Source of the DNA: Bacteroidales bacterium
GTDB lineage: Bacteria > Bacteroidota > Bacteroidia > Bacteroidales > UBA1402
Direction of reading: 5' to 3'
Assembly (NCBI GenBank): GCA_017446025.1
Contig: JAFSRR010000085.1
Span: 1 to 42,185 of the forward strand
DNA length: 42,185 nucleotides
Under the pieces are notes generated by a model. That model searched no databases. It worked only from the letters and a program-made list of their open reading frames with translations, and had not been told where the DNA came from. The translations under genes were made by a program, and so were the position numbers. Shown here one piece after another: positions 8,821 to 17,599 of this stretch (the stretch's first letter is position 1; the number at the start of each line of letters is the position of its first letter).

Positions 8821-9924
8821 ATGTCTCTTCAATGCGGAATCATAGGATTGCCCAATGTGGGTAAATCCACCCTTTTCAACTGCCTTTCCAGCACCAAGGC
8901 GCAGGCGGCCAATTTCCCCTTCTGCACCATCGAACCCAATGTCGGTGTCATCAATGTCCCCGATGAAAGGCTCAACGAGCTGGCCAAATTGGTGAACCCT
9001 TCACGCATCGTGCCCGCCACGGTCGAGATAGTCGATATCGCCGGCCTGGTCAAGGGCGCCAGCCAGGGAGAAGGATTGGGCAACAAGTTTCTGGGCAACA
9101 TCCGCGAATGCGATGCCATCATCCATGTACTCAGGTGCTTCGACGATGACAATGTGACCCATGTCGATGGCCAGGTAGATCCCGTCCGCGACAAGGAAAT
9201 CATCGACTATGAGCTGCAGCTGAAAGATTTGGAAACCATTGAGAGCCGCATCGGAAAAGTACAGAAACAGGCCCAGGTAGGCAGCGACAAACAGGCCAAG
9301 ATCGTTTACGACGTGCTGCTCAAATACAAAGCCGCCCTGGAGCAGGGTAAATCGGCCCGGACCGTCACGCTCGACAACAAGGACGAGGAAAAAGCCGCCC
9401 ACGACCTTTTCCTGCTCACCAACAAGCCGGTGATGTATGTCTGCAATGTCGATGAAGCCTCCGCCGCCAAGGGCAATGCCTACGTGGAGGCCGTCCGTGA
9501 GGCCATCAAGGATGAAAACGCCGAACTGATGGTGGTCGCCGCCAAAATCGAATCCGAGATTGCGGAATTCGAAACGGCCGAAGAACGCGAGATGTTCCTT
9601 TCGGAGCTGGGGCTGACAGAATCCGGGGTGAACCGCATCATCAAAGCCGCTTTCAAACTGCTCAATCTGAGCACCTTCCTGACGGCTGGCCCGCTGGAAG
9701 TCCGTGCCTGGACCTACCGCAGCGGCAGCAAGGCGCCTGTCTGTGCCGGAGTGATCCATTCCGATTTTGAAAAAGGCTTCATCCGGGCCGAGGTCATCAA
9801 GTACGAAGACTACCTGCACTATGGTTCGGAACAGGCCGTCAAGGAAGCCGGCAAGATGAACGTCGAAGGCAAGGACTATGTGGTCCAGGACGGCGACATC
9901 ATGCACTTCCGCTTTAACGTCTGA
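8821..9924 (+). CDS. ychF: Redox-regulated ribosome-associated ATPase/GTPase YchF
   Basis: 367 residues, full length for the family. The G1 loop GLPNVGKS is at residues 9-16, followed by VEIVDIAGLVKGASQGEG (G3) and a long coiled-coil insertion. The C-terminal TGS domain includes RAWTYRSGSKAPVCAGVIHS, DFEKGFIRAEVI and DYVVQDGDIMHFRFNV. YchF/Ola1 proteins prefer ATP over GTP and are linked to ribosomes and oxidative stress. The gene sits 11 bases after the acyl-CoA ligase and is probably co-transcribed. It converges on mutS with only 14 bases between stop codons. Confidence 0.97.
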   Translation: MSLQCGIIGLPNVGKSTLFNCLSSTKAQAANFPFCTIEPNVGVINVPDERLNELAKLVNPSRIVPATVEIVDIAGLVKGASQGEGLGNKFLGNIRECDAIIHVLRCFDDDNVTHVDGQVDPVRDKEIIDYELQLKDLETIESRIGKVQKQAQVGSDKQAKIVYDVLLKYKAALEQGKSARTVTLDNKDEEKAAHDLFLLTNKPVMYVCNVDEASAAKGNAYVEAVREAIKDENAELMVVAAKIESEIAEFETAEEREMFLSELGLTESGVNRIIKAAFKLLNLSTFLTAGPLEVRAWTYRSGSKAPVCAGVIHSDFEKGFIRAEVIKYEDYLHYGSEQAVKEAGKMNVEGKDYVVQDGDIMHFRFNV

Positions 9925-9938
9925 TGGGGGAAAGGGTA

Positions 9939-12584
9939 TTATTTCCCTTTGATAATCCGCCTTATCTCGCTCAGTTTGTTGAGCGCCTCCAAGGGTGTCA
10001 GGTTATTGACATCCAAATTCTTGATCTCGTCTCTGACCTGTGACAGCACCGGGTCGTCCAATTGGAAGAAACTCAACTGATAGCCCTCCCGCTGGCTGGC
10101 CAGGGCGTTGACCGGTTTGACAGAGAGCGTCCCTGCCCCTTTTCCTGCCCCCTGGTTTTCAAACTGCTGGAGGATATCGTTGGCCCTATTGACGATGCTT
10201 TGCGGCATACCGGCCATCTTGGCCACATGGATACCGAAACTGTGCTCACTGCCTCCCTTGACCAGTTTGCGCAAAAACAGCACCTTGTTGTCGGCTTCCT
10301 TGACCGAAACATGGTAGTTGCGTATCCTGGAGAAGGATTTTTCCATCTCGTTCAGTTCGTGGTAGTGTGTGGCAAACAGGGTCTTGGCCCGGTACCTGGG
10401 ATGCTCGTGGATATACTCGACGATGGCCCAGGCAATGGAGATGCCGTCGTAGGTACTGGTGCCCCGGCCCAGTTCGTCGAAGAGCACCAGGCTGCGGTCG
10501 GAAAGGTTGTTCAGGATGTCTGCCGCCTCGGTCATCTCGACCATGAAGGTGGACTCGCCCAGGGAAATGTTGTCCGAGGCACCCACCCGGGTGAAAATCT
10601 TGTCCACCAAGCCTATTTTGGCGGCTTCTGCGGGCACGAAGCACCCCATCTGGGCCATGATCACGATCAAGGCCGTCTGACGTATCAACGCCGATTTGCC
10701 AGACATGTTCGGACCGGTGATCATCAGTATCTGCTCCGTATGGCTGTCCAGGTGCACATCGTTGGCGATGTATTTCTCCCCGTCGGGCAACTGCTGCTCG
10801 ATGACCGGATGCCGGCCGGCCTTGATGTCTATTTCGTCCGAATCGACGACCTGGGGACGGAAATACAGGTTTTTTTCCGAAACATCGGCAAACGACAGCA
10901 GGCAATCGAGCTGAGCCACGATGACGGCATCCATCTGTATCAAGGAAATATAACTCACCAAATCGGCCATCAAGGCTGCGAACAGCTCACTTTCCAATTC
11001 AGCTATACGTTCTTCGGCACCGAAAATCTTCTCTTCATACTCCTTCAGTTCCGGGGTGATATAACGCTCGGCATTGACCAGGGTCTGCTTGCGTATCCAG
11101 TTTTCCGGCACTTTGTCCTTGTAGGTGTTGCGTACTTCAATATAGTAGCCGAAAACATTGTTATAGCTGATTTTCAGACTGTTGATTCCTGTCCTTTCGA
11201 TTTCGCTTTCCTGCAGCTGGCGCAAATAGTCCTTGCCCGAGGCCGACAGGTGGCGCAATTCGTCGAGTTCGGCGTTGACTCCCTCGCGGAACACATCGCC
11301 CCGGTTCACTGCAATGGGCGGATTGTCCACCAGCTCTCGGGCTATCCTGTGTGTGATGTCCCGGCAAGGATCCAGGTGCGCGGTCAACTGCCGTAGGTCG
11401 GAGGCTTCCTGCCCCTGAACCTCGTTGACAGGATCCTGCAGATAGTTCTTTATTTCCTCCACGGCCAGCATGGAATTCTTCAGATACACCACGTCGCGAG
11501 GCGAAGCCCTGCCCACGGAAACCTTCGATACGATACGCTCCAAATCTCCCACCGACGCAATTTTTGCACTCAAGAACGCCCGGCATTCGGCATTGCGGTA
11601 GAAGTATTCCACCACATTCTGGCGGCTGACGATGGCCTGGGCGTCCTTCAGGGGAAACAGCACCCAACGGCGCATCAGACGTGATCCCATGGCCGTCTGG
11701 GTATGGTCGATGATGTTGAGCAGGCTTTTGCCTCCCTCATTCATCGTATGGCAGAGTTCCAGGCTGTTGATCGTATAGCGGTCCAGGCGCACATACTTGT
11801 CTTCTTCGATACGGCTCAGTGTCTGGATATGTCCCAACTGGGTATGTTCGGTCATATCCATGTAATACAGCACCGAACCGCTGGCTATGACGGCCAGCGT
11901 CATCTGCTGCAGGCCGAAGCCTTTCAGGTTCCTGGTTTGGAACTGGCGGGTGAGCCTGTTTGTGGCCGATTCCTCGGTATAGACCCAGTCTTCCATCTCG
12001 AAACGGGAGCCGCTGTAGTGAAAATGTTCTGCAAACAACGCCCGTTTGCTGCGTTCGTACAATACTTCCTTGGGCATGAACGACCCCAGCAGTTTGTCGA
12101 TGTATTCAAAACTGCCCTCGGCTGTCAGGAATTCACCCGTGGAGATATCCAAAAAGGCCACTCCTGCGCGGCTCTTGTCCATGTGGATTCCTGCCAGGAA
12201 ATTGTTTTCTCCGATATTGAGCACGGCATCGTTGGTCGATACACCCGGTGTCACCAGTTCGGTGACGCCACGTTTGACCAGTTTCTTGGCCTTCTTGGGA
12301 TCTTCCAGCTGGTCGCAGATAGCCACGCGCTTGCCTGCCCTGACCAATTTAGGCAGATAGGTGTCCAAGGCATGATGGGGAAATCCGGCCATTTCTATCT
12401 TGCCGGCCGGTCCGTTGGATTTGGCCGTCATGGCAATATTGAGTATTTCGACGGCGACGACGGCATCCTGTCCGTAGGTTTCGTAAAAGTCTCCCACACG
12501 AAACAGCAAAACCGTTTCGGGGTATTTTGCCTTCACCTCAAAATACTGTTTGATCAACGGGGTATCTGATATTTCTTTTGCCAC
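9939..12584 (-). CDS. mutS: DNA mismatch repair protein MutS
   Basis: 881 residues from GTG 12584; a TTG at 12644 is in frame and would add 20 residues, but there is no ATG and family homology begins just after the GTG ([20 protein letters not shown]). The mismatch-recognition motif appears as [16 protein letters not shown]. The C-terminal ATPase has Walker [15 protein letters not shown] (about residues 623-636) and [16 protein letters not shown]. MutS binds mismatches and recruits MutL, which is not in the window. The gene points leftward, away from the AT-rich spacer at 12585-12954. Confidence 0.97.
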   Translation of the reverse strand: MAKEISDTPLIKQYFEVKAKYPETVLLFRVGDFYETYGQDAVVAVEILNIAMTAKSNGPAGKIEMAGFPHHALDTYLPKLVRAGKRVAICDQLEDPKKAKKLVKRGVTELVTPGVSTNDAVLNIGENNFLAGIHMDKSRAGVAFLDISTGEFLTAEGSFEYIDKLLGSFMPKEVLYERSKRALFAEHFHYSGSRFEMEDWVYTEESATNRLTRQFQTRNLKGFGLQQMTLAVIASGSVLYYMDMTEHTQLGHIQTLSRIEEDKYVRLDRYTINSLELCHTMNEGGKSLLNIIDHTQTAMGSRLMRRWVLFPLKDAQAIVSRQNVVEYFYRNAECRAFLSAKIASVGDLERIVSKVSVGRASPRDVVYLKNSMLAVEEIKNYLQDPVNEVQGQEASDLRQLTAHLDPCRDITHRIARELVDNPPIAVNRGDVFREGVNAELDELRHLSASGKDYLRQLQESEIERTGINSLKISYNNVFGYYIEVRNTYKDKVPENWIRKQTLVNAERYITPELKEYEEKIFGAEERIAELESELFAALMADLVSYISLIQMDAVIVAQLDCLLSFADVSEKNLYFRPQVVDSDEIDIKAGRHPVIEQQLPDGEKYIANDVHLDSHTEQILMITGPNMSGKSALIRQTALIVIMAQMGCFVPAEAAKIGLVDKIFTRVGASDNISLGESTFMVEMTEAADILNNLSDRSLVLFDELGRGTSTYDGISIAWAIVEYIHEHPRYRAKTLFATHYHELNEMEKSFSRIRNYHVSVKEADNKVLFLRKLVKGGSEHSFGIHVAKMAGMPQSIVNRANDILQQFENQGAGKGAGTLSVKPVNALASQREGYQLSFFQLDDPVLSQVRDEIKNLDVNNLTPLEALNKLSEIRRIIKGK

Positions 12585-12818
12585 TGCTCTGCTTGTTTGT
12601 TTTGTCAACAACTTGTCAATAATTATTCCGGTCGTGGGGCACAACTTTTTTTGCCGGTAAAATTACTTTTTCTATTAATCAAAAACTTTCTCCCTCCAAA
12701 TTTTACCTCCCTGTTTTTCCTTTTTTAATCCCAACGTTCCGATGATACTTATCAACAAAATTGTTATATCTTAAATTATTCTATTTCAACTAATTAGATA
12801 TAGTTATAAACACTATCG

Positions 12819-12879
12819 ACAGCCTATTATCATCATTCAGGTTATATTATATAAGAAGGAAAAGATAATGATAGGCTGT
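12819..12879. repeat. Inverted repeat ACAGCCTAT ... ATAGGCTGT
   Basis: The 9-base arms at 12819-12827 and 12871-12879 are exact complements, separated by 43 bases that include the AT palindrome at 12842-12854. It is not followed by a T-run and is not a simple terminator. Confidence 0.6.
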
Positions 12880-12938
12880 TGGTGTCGACAACCGGGAAAA
12901 ACCTGTCCTTTCCGTGGCTGTAAAGGTAATAAAAATAT

Positions 12939-12946
12939 TATTTTTG
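12939..12946 (+). promoter_or_regulatory. Possible -7 element for queH
   Basis: TATTTTTG matches TAnnTTTG, but no TTTG lies at the right distance upstream. It ends only 8 bases before the chosen ATG (12955), so a transcript from it would have almost no leader. Weak call. Confidence 0.3.
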
Positions 12947-12954
12947 CGGCAGAG

Positions 12955-13611
12955 ATGAACAGACGCAATTATCAGTCGGAAATGGACAGGCTCATTGATG
13001 AGCTGCAGCAGGCAGGACGGGTGCCCACCCTCTTGTTGCATGTCTGTTGTGCACCATGCAGCAGTTATTGTCTGGAGTATCTGTCCCGCTATTTTGAGAC
13101 AACCGTTCTTTTCTATAATCCCAATATCAGTCCTCTTGCTGAATATCAGAAGAGAATGGATGAATTGAAGCGTTTTGTAGGAGAGTATCCTTTTATCCAT
13201 CCTGTCAAGGTGATAACATCCGATTATACTCCTTCTGTCTTTTATGAATCGGTAAAGGGTTTGGAAAATGAACCGGAAAGAGGCAGACGCTGTCATATTT
13301 GCTATCGTATAAGACTGGAAGAAACAGCACGGCTGGCTGCAGAGAATCATTTTGATTACTTTGCCACTACCCTGACATTAAGTCCGCTCAAAGATGCTGA
13401 TAAACTTAATGAGATAGGCCAGGAGATGGGAAAAAAATATCGAACCGCCTATCTGCCTTCGGATTTCAAGAAAAAGGAAGGCTATAAGCGGTCGATAGTA
13501 TTGTCTGCCCAATATAAACTTTACAGGCAGAACTATTGCGGTTGTGTTTTTTCCAAGAAGGCTATTCCAGAATCTTCTGCTGATCAAGCCAGTCAAGCAT
13601 CAGGGATTTGA
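12955..13611 (+). CDS. queH: Epoxyqueuosine reductase QueH
   Basis: 218 residues from ATG 12955 (MNRRNYQSEMDRL); an in-frame ATG at 12868 would add a Cys-rich segment I take to be non-coding. The family's cysteines are present: LLLHVCCAPCSSYC near the start, RGRRCHICYRIRLEETA in the middle and NYCGCVFSKK near the end, typical of the DUF208/QueH metal and Fe-S sites. QueH performs the last step of queuosine synthesis, reducing epoxyqueuosine to queuosine in tRNA, as an alternative to QueG. queA and queF are elsewhere in the window. The gene is clearly more AT-rich than its neighbours. Its last 50 bases overlap the convergent esterase gene. Confidence 0.92.
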   Translation: MNRRNYQSEMDRLIDELQQAGRVPTLLLHVCCAPCSSYCLEYLSRYFETTVLFYNPNISPLAEYQKRMDELKRFVGEYPFIHPVKVITSDYTPSVFYESVKGLENEPERGRRCHICYRIRLEETARLAAENHFDYFATTLTLSPLKDADKLNEIGQEMGKKYRTAYLPSDFKKKEGYKRSIVLSAQYKLYRQNYCGCVFSKKAIPESSADQASQASGI

Positions 13612-14470
13612 AAATTTCATGGTAGCGGAAAGTTTCTTTAAAACCCCAGCCGTGACCACCTTCGGGAAAAATATAAAGAGAGGCCTGTATGCCATTGTTT
13701 TTCAGAGCAGTGTAGAAATCAACACTATTCTTGGGAATGACCACCCTGTCGTCATGGCTCAGGAAAAGAAGGGTTGGAGGAGTGTTTTCATTGACTTGCA
13801 GTTCGTTGGAATATAAGGTGACAAGATCATCCGAAGGATTGTCACCCAAAAGATTGTGTCTGGATCCTTTATGGGTGACATTGGCATCCATGGAAATGAC
13901 CGGATAAAACAGGATACCGAAATCGGGCCGGCAGCTCAGGTGATTGAGAGAGTCCGGATCATTGGGAATACCCATGTCGAAGTGGGTGAGGGCGGTGCTG
14001 GCCAGGTGTCCGCCGGCAGAAAAGCCGGAAATACCTATTTTGTCGGGATTCAAATTCCATTCTTCTGCTTTGGAGCGGATGTAACGGATAGCTCTTTGGG
14101 CATCCTTGAGAGGTATTTCATAATGACCGTTGGGCAGACGGTATTTCAAAACGACGGCATTGATGCCGTTTTCGTTGAGCCAGGGGGCAAAGTCCATTCC
14201 TTCTTTATAATAGGTTTCATGCTGATAACCACCTCCGGGGCAAAGAATCAGCGTGACACCTTTGTTTTTGTCTTTTGAAGCCAGCGATACTGTGATACTG
14301 GTGGTGGTGACATTGCGGTAACTGCCTTTGTCGTCTCTCATCTCAGCTTCGGTAATGCCGTTGTCTTCGGGCACACCATCAGGCCAGAGGTTGATTTCCA
14401 TGACCTTGTCTGCCTGGCAGGAAAACAAGGAAATACTCAGTAAAAGAATAAGAAAATGTCTCATAGTCAT
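13562..14470 (-). CDS. Alpha/beta-hydrolase lipoprotein, probable carbohydrate esterase
   Basis: 302 residues from ATG 14470 (a second ATG at 14464 is possible). The N-terminus MTMRHFLILLLSISLFSC looks like a lipoprotein signal with lipid on Cys18; Phe at the -2 position is less usual. The hydrolase core has an oxyanion-type CPGGGYQHETY, the nucleophile elbow GFSAGG (Ser151), an Asp at 240-241 in SHDDRVV and His273 in PEGGHGWG, a complete Ser-Asp-His triad. Similar Bacteroidota lipoproteins remove acetyl or other acyl groups from xylan or pectin. That would fit the pectin lyases here, but the substrate is not shown. It begins 12 bases after polA on the same strand and overlaps queH by 50 bases at its end. 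Confidence 0.82.
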   Translation of the reverse strand: MTMRHFLILLLSISLFSCQADKVMEINLWPDGVPEDNGITEAEMRDDKGSYRNVTTTSITVSLASKDKNKGVTLILCPGGGYQHETYYKEGMDFAPWLNENGINAVVLKYRLPNGHYEIPLKDAQRAIRYIRSKAEEWNLNPDKIGISGFSAGGHLASTALTHFDMGIPNDPDSLNHLSCRPDFGILFYPVISMDANVTHKGSRHNLLGDNPSDDLVTLYSNELQVNENTPPTLLFLSHDDRVVIPKNSVDFYTALKNNGIQASLYIFPEGGHGWGFKETFRYHEIFKSLMLDWLDQQKILE

Positions 14471-14482
14471 ATTTTTAGATGA

Positions 14483-17400
14483 TTAATGCGCTTCCAGCCA
14501 ATTGCTGCCGACACCGACATCGGCTCTTAAGGGAACAGATAGATGGACGGCATTTTCCATATTGCGTGTGACGATTTCTTTCACTTGGTCCAATTCCTGC
14601 TGGGGAACGATAAAGTTGAGTTCGTCGTGCACTTGCAGGATCATTTTCGTCTTCAGCCCTTGTTTGTTCAAATCGCGGTAGATATTGACCATGGCGATTT
14701 TAATGATATCTGCCGCGGTGCCCTGTATGGGGGCGTTGATGGCGTTGCGCTCGGCAAACCCCCGGACCACGGCATTGTGTGAGACTATGTCGGGCAAATA
14801 GCGCTTGCGATGGAACAAGGTCTCGGCATATTGGGTTTCCTGGGTCTTTTTGATGGCGTTGTCCATATATTCCTTCACCTTGGGATAGGTTTGGAAATAG
14901 CCATCGATAAGTGTTTTGGCCTCAGTCCTCGACACGTTCATGCGGGCCGCCAGGCCGAAGTTGGAGATGCCGTAGATGATGCCGAAGTTGGCTGTCTTGG
15001 CTTTGCGTCTCATGTCTGAAGTGACCTCATCCAGTCCTACCTTATATATTTTTGCGGCGGTTGCCTGGTGGATATCCTTCTCTTCGTTGAAGGCTTCAAT
15101 CATATTGGGATCCTGACTCAGGTGGGCCATGATACGAAGTTCGATCTGGGAGTAGTCGGCCGAAAGAAATACTTCGCCCGGCCCAGCCGAGAAGACCTTT
15201 CTCATCTCCTTGCCCATTTCGTCGCGGATGGGAATGTTCTGCAGGTTGGGGTTGCTCGAACTCAGTCGGCCGGTGGCCGTAACCGTCTGGTTGAAGGAGG
15301 TATGTATTTTGTTGGTTTCAGGGTTGATGAGCAGGGGAAAAGCATCGACGTAGGTGCTGAGCAGCTTGTTGATACCTCTGTATTCCAATAATTTGCCTAT
15401 AATCGGATGATTGTCTTTGATACTGGTGAGGAATTCTTCAGAGGTGGAATACTGCTTGGTTCCCTTGGTCTTTTTCACCTTGTCGGCCACCTGCAGTTTG
15501 TCAAACAGGATATAGCCGGCCTGTTTGCTGGAATTGATATTGAAACGTTCCCCGGCCAGTTCATAGATTTCTTCTTCCTTTTGTTTCAGTGCCTCCGTGA
15601 GCTGGGCGGAAAATTCTTTCAGTGCCGCCGTGTCAATGCTGACCCCTGTCAGTTCCATATCGGCCAGCACATAGATCAGCGGCAATTCCACCTGATAAAA
15701 AAGGTATTGCAGTTGCTGCCGTTCGATCTCTCTTTCAAGAAGAGTCCTCAGTTGCCAGGTGATGTCGGCGTCTTCGGCGGCATAGTCGGCCACGACCTCA
15801 AGGGGGACATCCCGCATGGTTTGCTGATGCTTGCCTTTTTCCCCGATAAGGGCCTCGATGGGTATCGGCATGTAATGAAGGTAACTCATGGAGAGTTCGT
15901 CCATGCCGTGTTTCAACTCGGGCTGCAAAAGGTAGTGGGCAATCATGGTGTCGAACAGGGGACCTTGCACCTTGATGCCGTAGCGTTGCAACATCATGAT
16001 GTCGAATTTGATGTTGTGCCCGGTTTTTTCTGTCAGTTCGTTTTCGAAGAGCGGCCGCAGTTTTTCCAGTAGCATGAGGCAGTCTTCTCTTTTGGCCGGA
16101 CAGGGGACATACCAGGCTTCGTGCGGACGGAAAGCGAAGGACAGACCCACCAGGGAGGCGGTCATCACATCGACCCCGGTGGTTTCGGTGTCAAAACAGA
16201 ATTTTTCCTGCGCATTTATTTTGCGCAAAAAATCATTCAGTTTTTCCTCATTATCAATGAGATAATATTTGTGCTCAGTGGTTTTTATGTCCTTGAGATT
16301 CGTCTGGGTGAAAAGACTTTGACCTTCAGTCCCGCCTATTTCAGGGAAAAGCTCTTTAACGGCCTCCTCTGGAGGGTTTGACAGGGGAGTCGCCGGCGAG
16401 GGGTTGGACTCCATGGTCGTCGGCTCGGTTGTCGGAGTTTCGGCGGGTGTGTCCCAGAGTGACAGTTGTGCATCGTCTGTTTTTTGATGGGTCAGGTTGG
16501 GGTTGCTGTCGTTTTTGAAGATCGCCTTGCCGTGGACGGGGGTGATGATCTGGGTCGGTCCTGTCGCCAAAGGGATGTTTTTCTCCGGTTCGGAGGTTGG
16601 CCCTTCGGGCCGGTGGGATTCGTACGACTGGGTAGCGCTCCGGCGGCCGATCCAGGAACGGAATTCCAGGCGTTCGAAAATAGCCTTTACTTTTTCTTCG
16701 TCCCGGGGTTCGACCAACAGGTCTTCTTCCTGAAAGTCGACGGGCACATCGGTACGGATGGTGGCCAGAAAACGTGAGAAACGGATCATCTCCTGGTTTT
16801 GCTCTATCTTTTCTTTGACAGAGCCCTTCAACTCGTCGGTATGTTGCAACAGATTGTCCACGTTGTCAAACTGGGCGATGAGTTTTTGGGCCCAGACCTT
16901 GCCGATGCCCGGACAGCCGGGGATGTTGTCGGAGGCGTCGCCCATCAGGCTCAACAGGTCGATGATCTGGGAGGTGTGGCCGATGCCGTACTTTTCACAC
17001 ACTTCGGCCGGCCCCAGGATATCGAAATCTGAGGAGCCGTAGCGGGGTTTATAGATAAAGGAGTGTTCGCAAACCAGTTGGCCGTAGTCCTTGTCGGGCG
17101 TCATCATATAGACATCGAAGCCCTTTTCAACGGCTTTTTTCGACAAGGTGCCGATTACATCGTCGGCTTCAAAACCCGGCACTTCCAGGATGGTTATGCG
17201 GTAGGCCTGCAGGAGTTCCTTGATATAGGGCACCGACCAGCGGATGGTTTCCGGGGTCTCCTCCCGTTGCGCTTTGTAGGCTTCGTAGGCCTCGTGACGG
17301 AAGGTTTTGCCGCTGGGGTCGAAGGCCACCGCCAAGTGACTGGGATTCTCTTTTCGCAACACATCTTCCAGGGTGTTCAAAAAGCCGAAAACAGCCGATG

Positions 17401-17500
17401 TATTCTCGCCTTTCGAGTTGATTCTCGGATTCTTTATGAAGGCGTAGTAGGAGCGGTAGATCAGCGCATAGGCATCCAGCAGGAACAGTCTTTTTCTCAT
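14483..17500 (-). CDS. polA: DNA polymerase I
   Basis: 1005 residues from ATG 17500 (MRKRLFLLDAYALIYRSYYA); upstream in-frame codons reach 17596 but are not family-like. In order: 5'-nuclease domain (PGFEADDVIGTL, MGDASDNIPGCPGIGK) to about residue 285; a linker of about 118 residues rich in Pro, Thr, Ser and Glu (bases about 16285-16640); an intact 3'-5' exonuclease (FCFDTETTGVD near residue 437, GHNIKFDIMM, YAAEDADITWQL); and the polymerase domain (DYSQIELRIMAHLSQD, RRKAKTANFGIIYG, LQVHDELNF). It acts in Okazaki-fragment processing and repair synthesis. The linker makes it longer than many PolA proteins. Divergent from the polyprenyl synthase gene. Confidence 0.97.
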   Translation of the reverse strand: MRKRLFLLDAYALIYRSYYAFIKNPRINSKGENTSAVFGFLNTLEDVLRKENPSHLAVAFDPSGKTFRHEAYEAYKAQREETPETIRWSVPYIKELLQAYRITILEVPGFEADDVIGTLSKKAVEKGFDVYMMTPDKDYGQLVCEHSFIYKPRYGSSDFDILGPAEVCEKYGIGHTSQIIDLLSLMGDASDNIPGCPGIGKVWAQKLIAQFDNVDNLLQHTDELKGSVKEKIEQNQEMIRFSRFLATIRTDVPVDFQEEDLLVEPRDEEKVKAIFERLEFRSWIGRRSATQSYESHRPEGPTSEPEKNIPLATGPTQIITPVHGKAIFKNDSNPNLTHQKTDDAQLSLWDTPAETPTTEPTTMESNPSPATPLSNPPEEAVKELFPEIGGTEGQSLFTQTNLKDIKTTEHKYYLIDNEEKLNDFLRKINAQEKFCFDTETTGVDVMTASLVGLSFAFRPHEAWYVPCPAKREDCLMLLEKLRPLFENELTEKTGHNIKFDIMMLQRYGIKVQGPLFDTMIAHYLLQPELKHGMDELSMSYLHYMPIPIEALIGEKGKHQQTMRDVPLEVVADYAAEDADITWQLRTLLEREIERQQLQYLFYQVELPLIYVLADMELTGVSIDTAALKEFSAQLTEALKQKEEEIYELAGERFNINSSKQAGYILFDKLQVADKVKKTKGTKQYSTSEEFLTSIKDNHPIIGKLLEYRGINKLLSTYVDAFPLLINPETNKIHTSFNQTVTATGRLSSSNPNLQNIPIRDEMGKEMRKVFSAGPGEVFLSADYSQIELRIMAHLSQDPNMIEAFNEEKDIHQATAAKIYKVGLDEVTSDMRRKAKTANFGIIYGISNFGLAARMNVSRTEAKTLIDGYFQTYPKVKEYMDNAIKKTQETQYAETLFHRKRYLPDIVSHNAVVRGFAERNAINAPIQGTAADIIKIAMVNIYRDLNKQGLKTKMILQVHDELNFIVPQQELDQVKEIVTRNMENAVHLSVPLRADVGVGSNWLEAH

Positions 17501-17524
17501 AGCGGGCCAGGGTGTTTGACTCTT

Positions 17525-17532
17525 CAAAAATA
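17525..17532 (-). promoter_or_regulatory. Likely -7 element of the polA promoter
   Basis: On the minus strand TATTTTTG (17532-17525) matches TAnnTTTG, 25 bases before the polA ATG. No clear TTTG stands at the -33 position, so the call is partial. Confidence 0.4.
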
Positions 17533-17574
17533 CGCATTTTTGTCCTATCTGCCCTTTTTTCCGCCTGCTTTTTT

Positions 17575-17582
17575 TATCTTTG
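17575..17582 (+). promoter_or_regulatory. Likely -7 element for the polyprenyl synthase gene
   Basis: TATCTTTG matches TAnnTTTG exactly and lies 17 bases before ATG 17600. No matching -33 TTTG is seen at 19-22 bases. The element supports ATG 17600 over any earlier start. Confidence 0.45.
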
Positions 17583-17599
17583 CAGTCCCATTGCATGCT

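Larger units (their letters stand above)
12585..12954. other. AT-rich gene-free region between mutS and queH; candidate replication origin (oriC)
   Basis: About 370 bases, strongly AT-rich across 12655-12875, with no credible gene. It holds DnaA-box-like 9-mers: TTATCAACA at 12749-12757 (one mismatch to TTATCCACA), TTGTCAACA at 12602-12610, TTATAAACA at 12804-12812 and TTGTCAATA at 12613-12621. It also has a 13-base palindrome TTATATTATATAA (12842-12854) and a 9-base inverted repeat (12819-12827 with 12871-12879). Hand counts of G and C on the plus strand change sign across this spacer for genes of both orientations, as expected at an origin. The mutS and queH promoters should also lie here. 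Origin function is an inference. Confidence 0.5.

Noticed and set aside
12868..12954. N-terminal extension of queH from ATG 12868
   Set aside because: The added residues run through the inverted repeat and a -7-like element, and QueH proteins begin as from 12955.
12880..12954. A preQ1 riboswitch before queH, or before queF at 38073-38086
   Set aside because: I looked for the short stem, the A-rich tail and the conserved loop and found none; the queF spacer is only 14 bases.
17063..17599. A 179-residue N-terminal extension of the polyprenyl synthase
   Set aside because: It is the antisense of polA, and a perfect -7 element lies just before ATG 17600.
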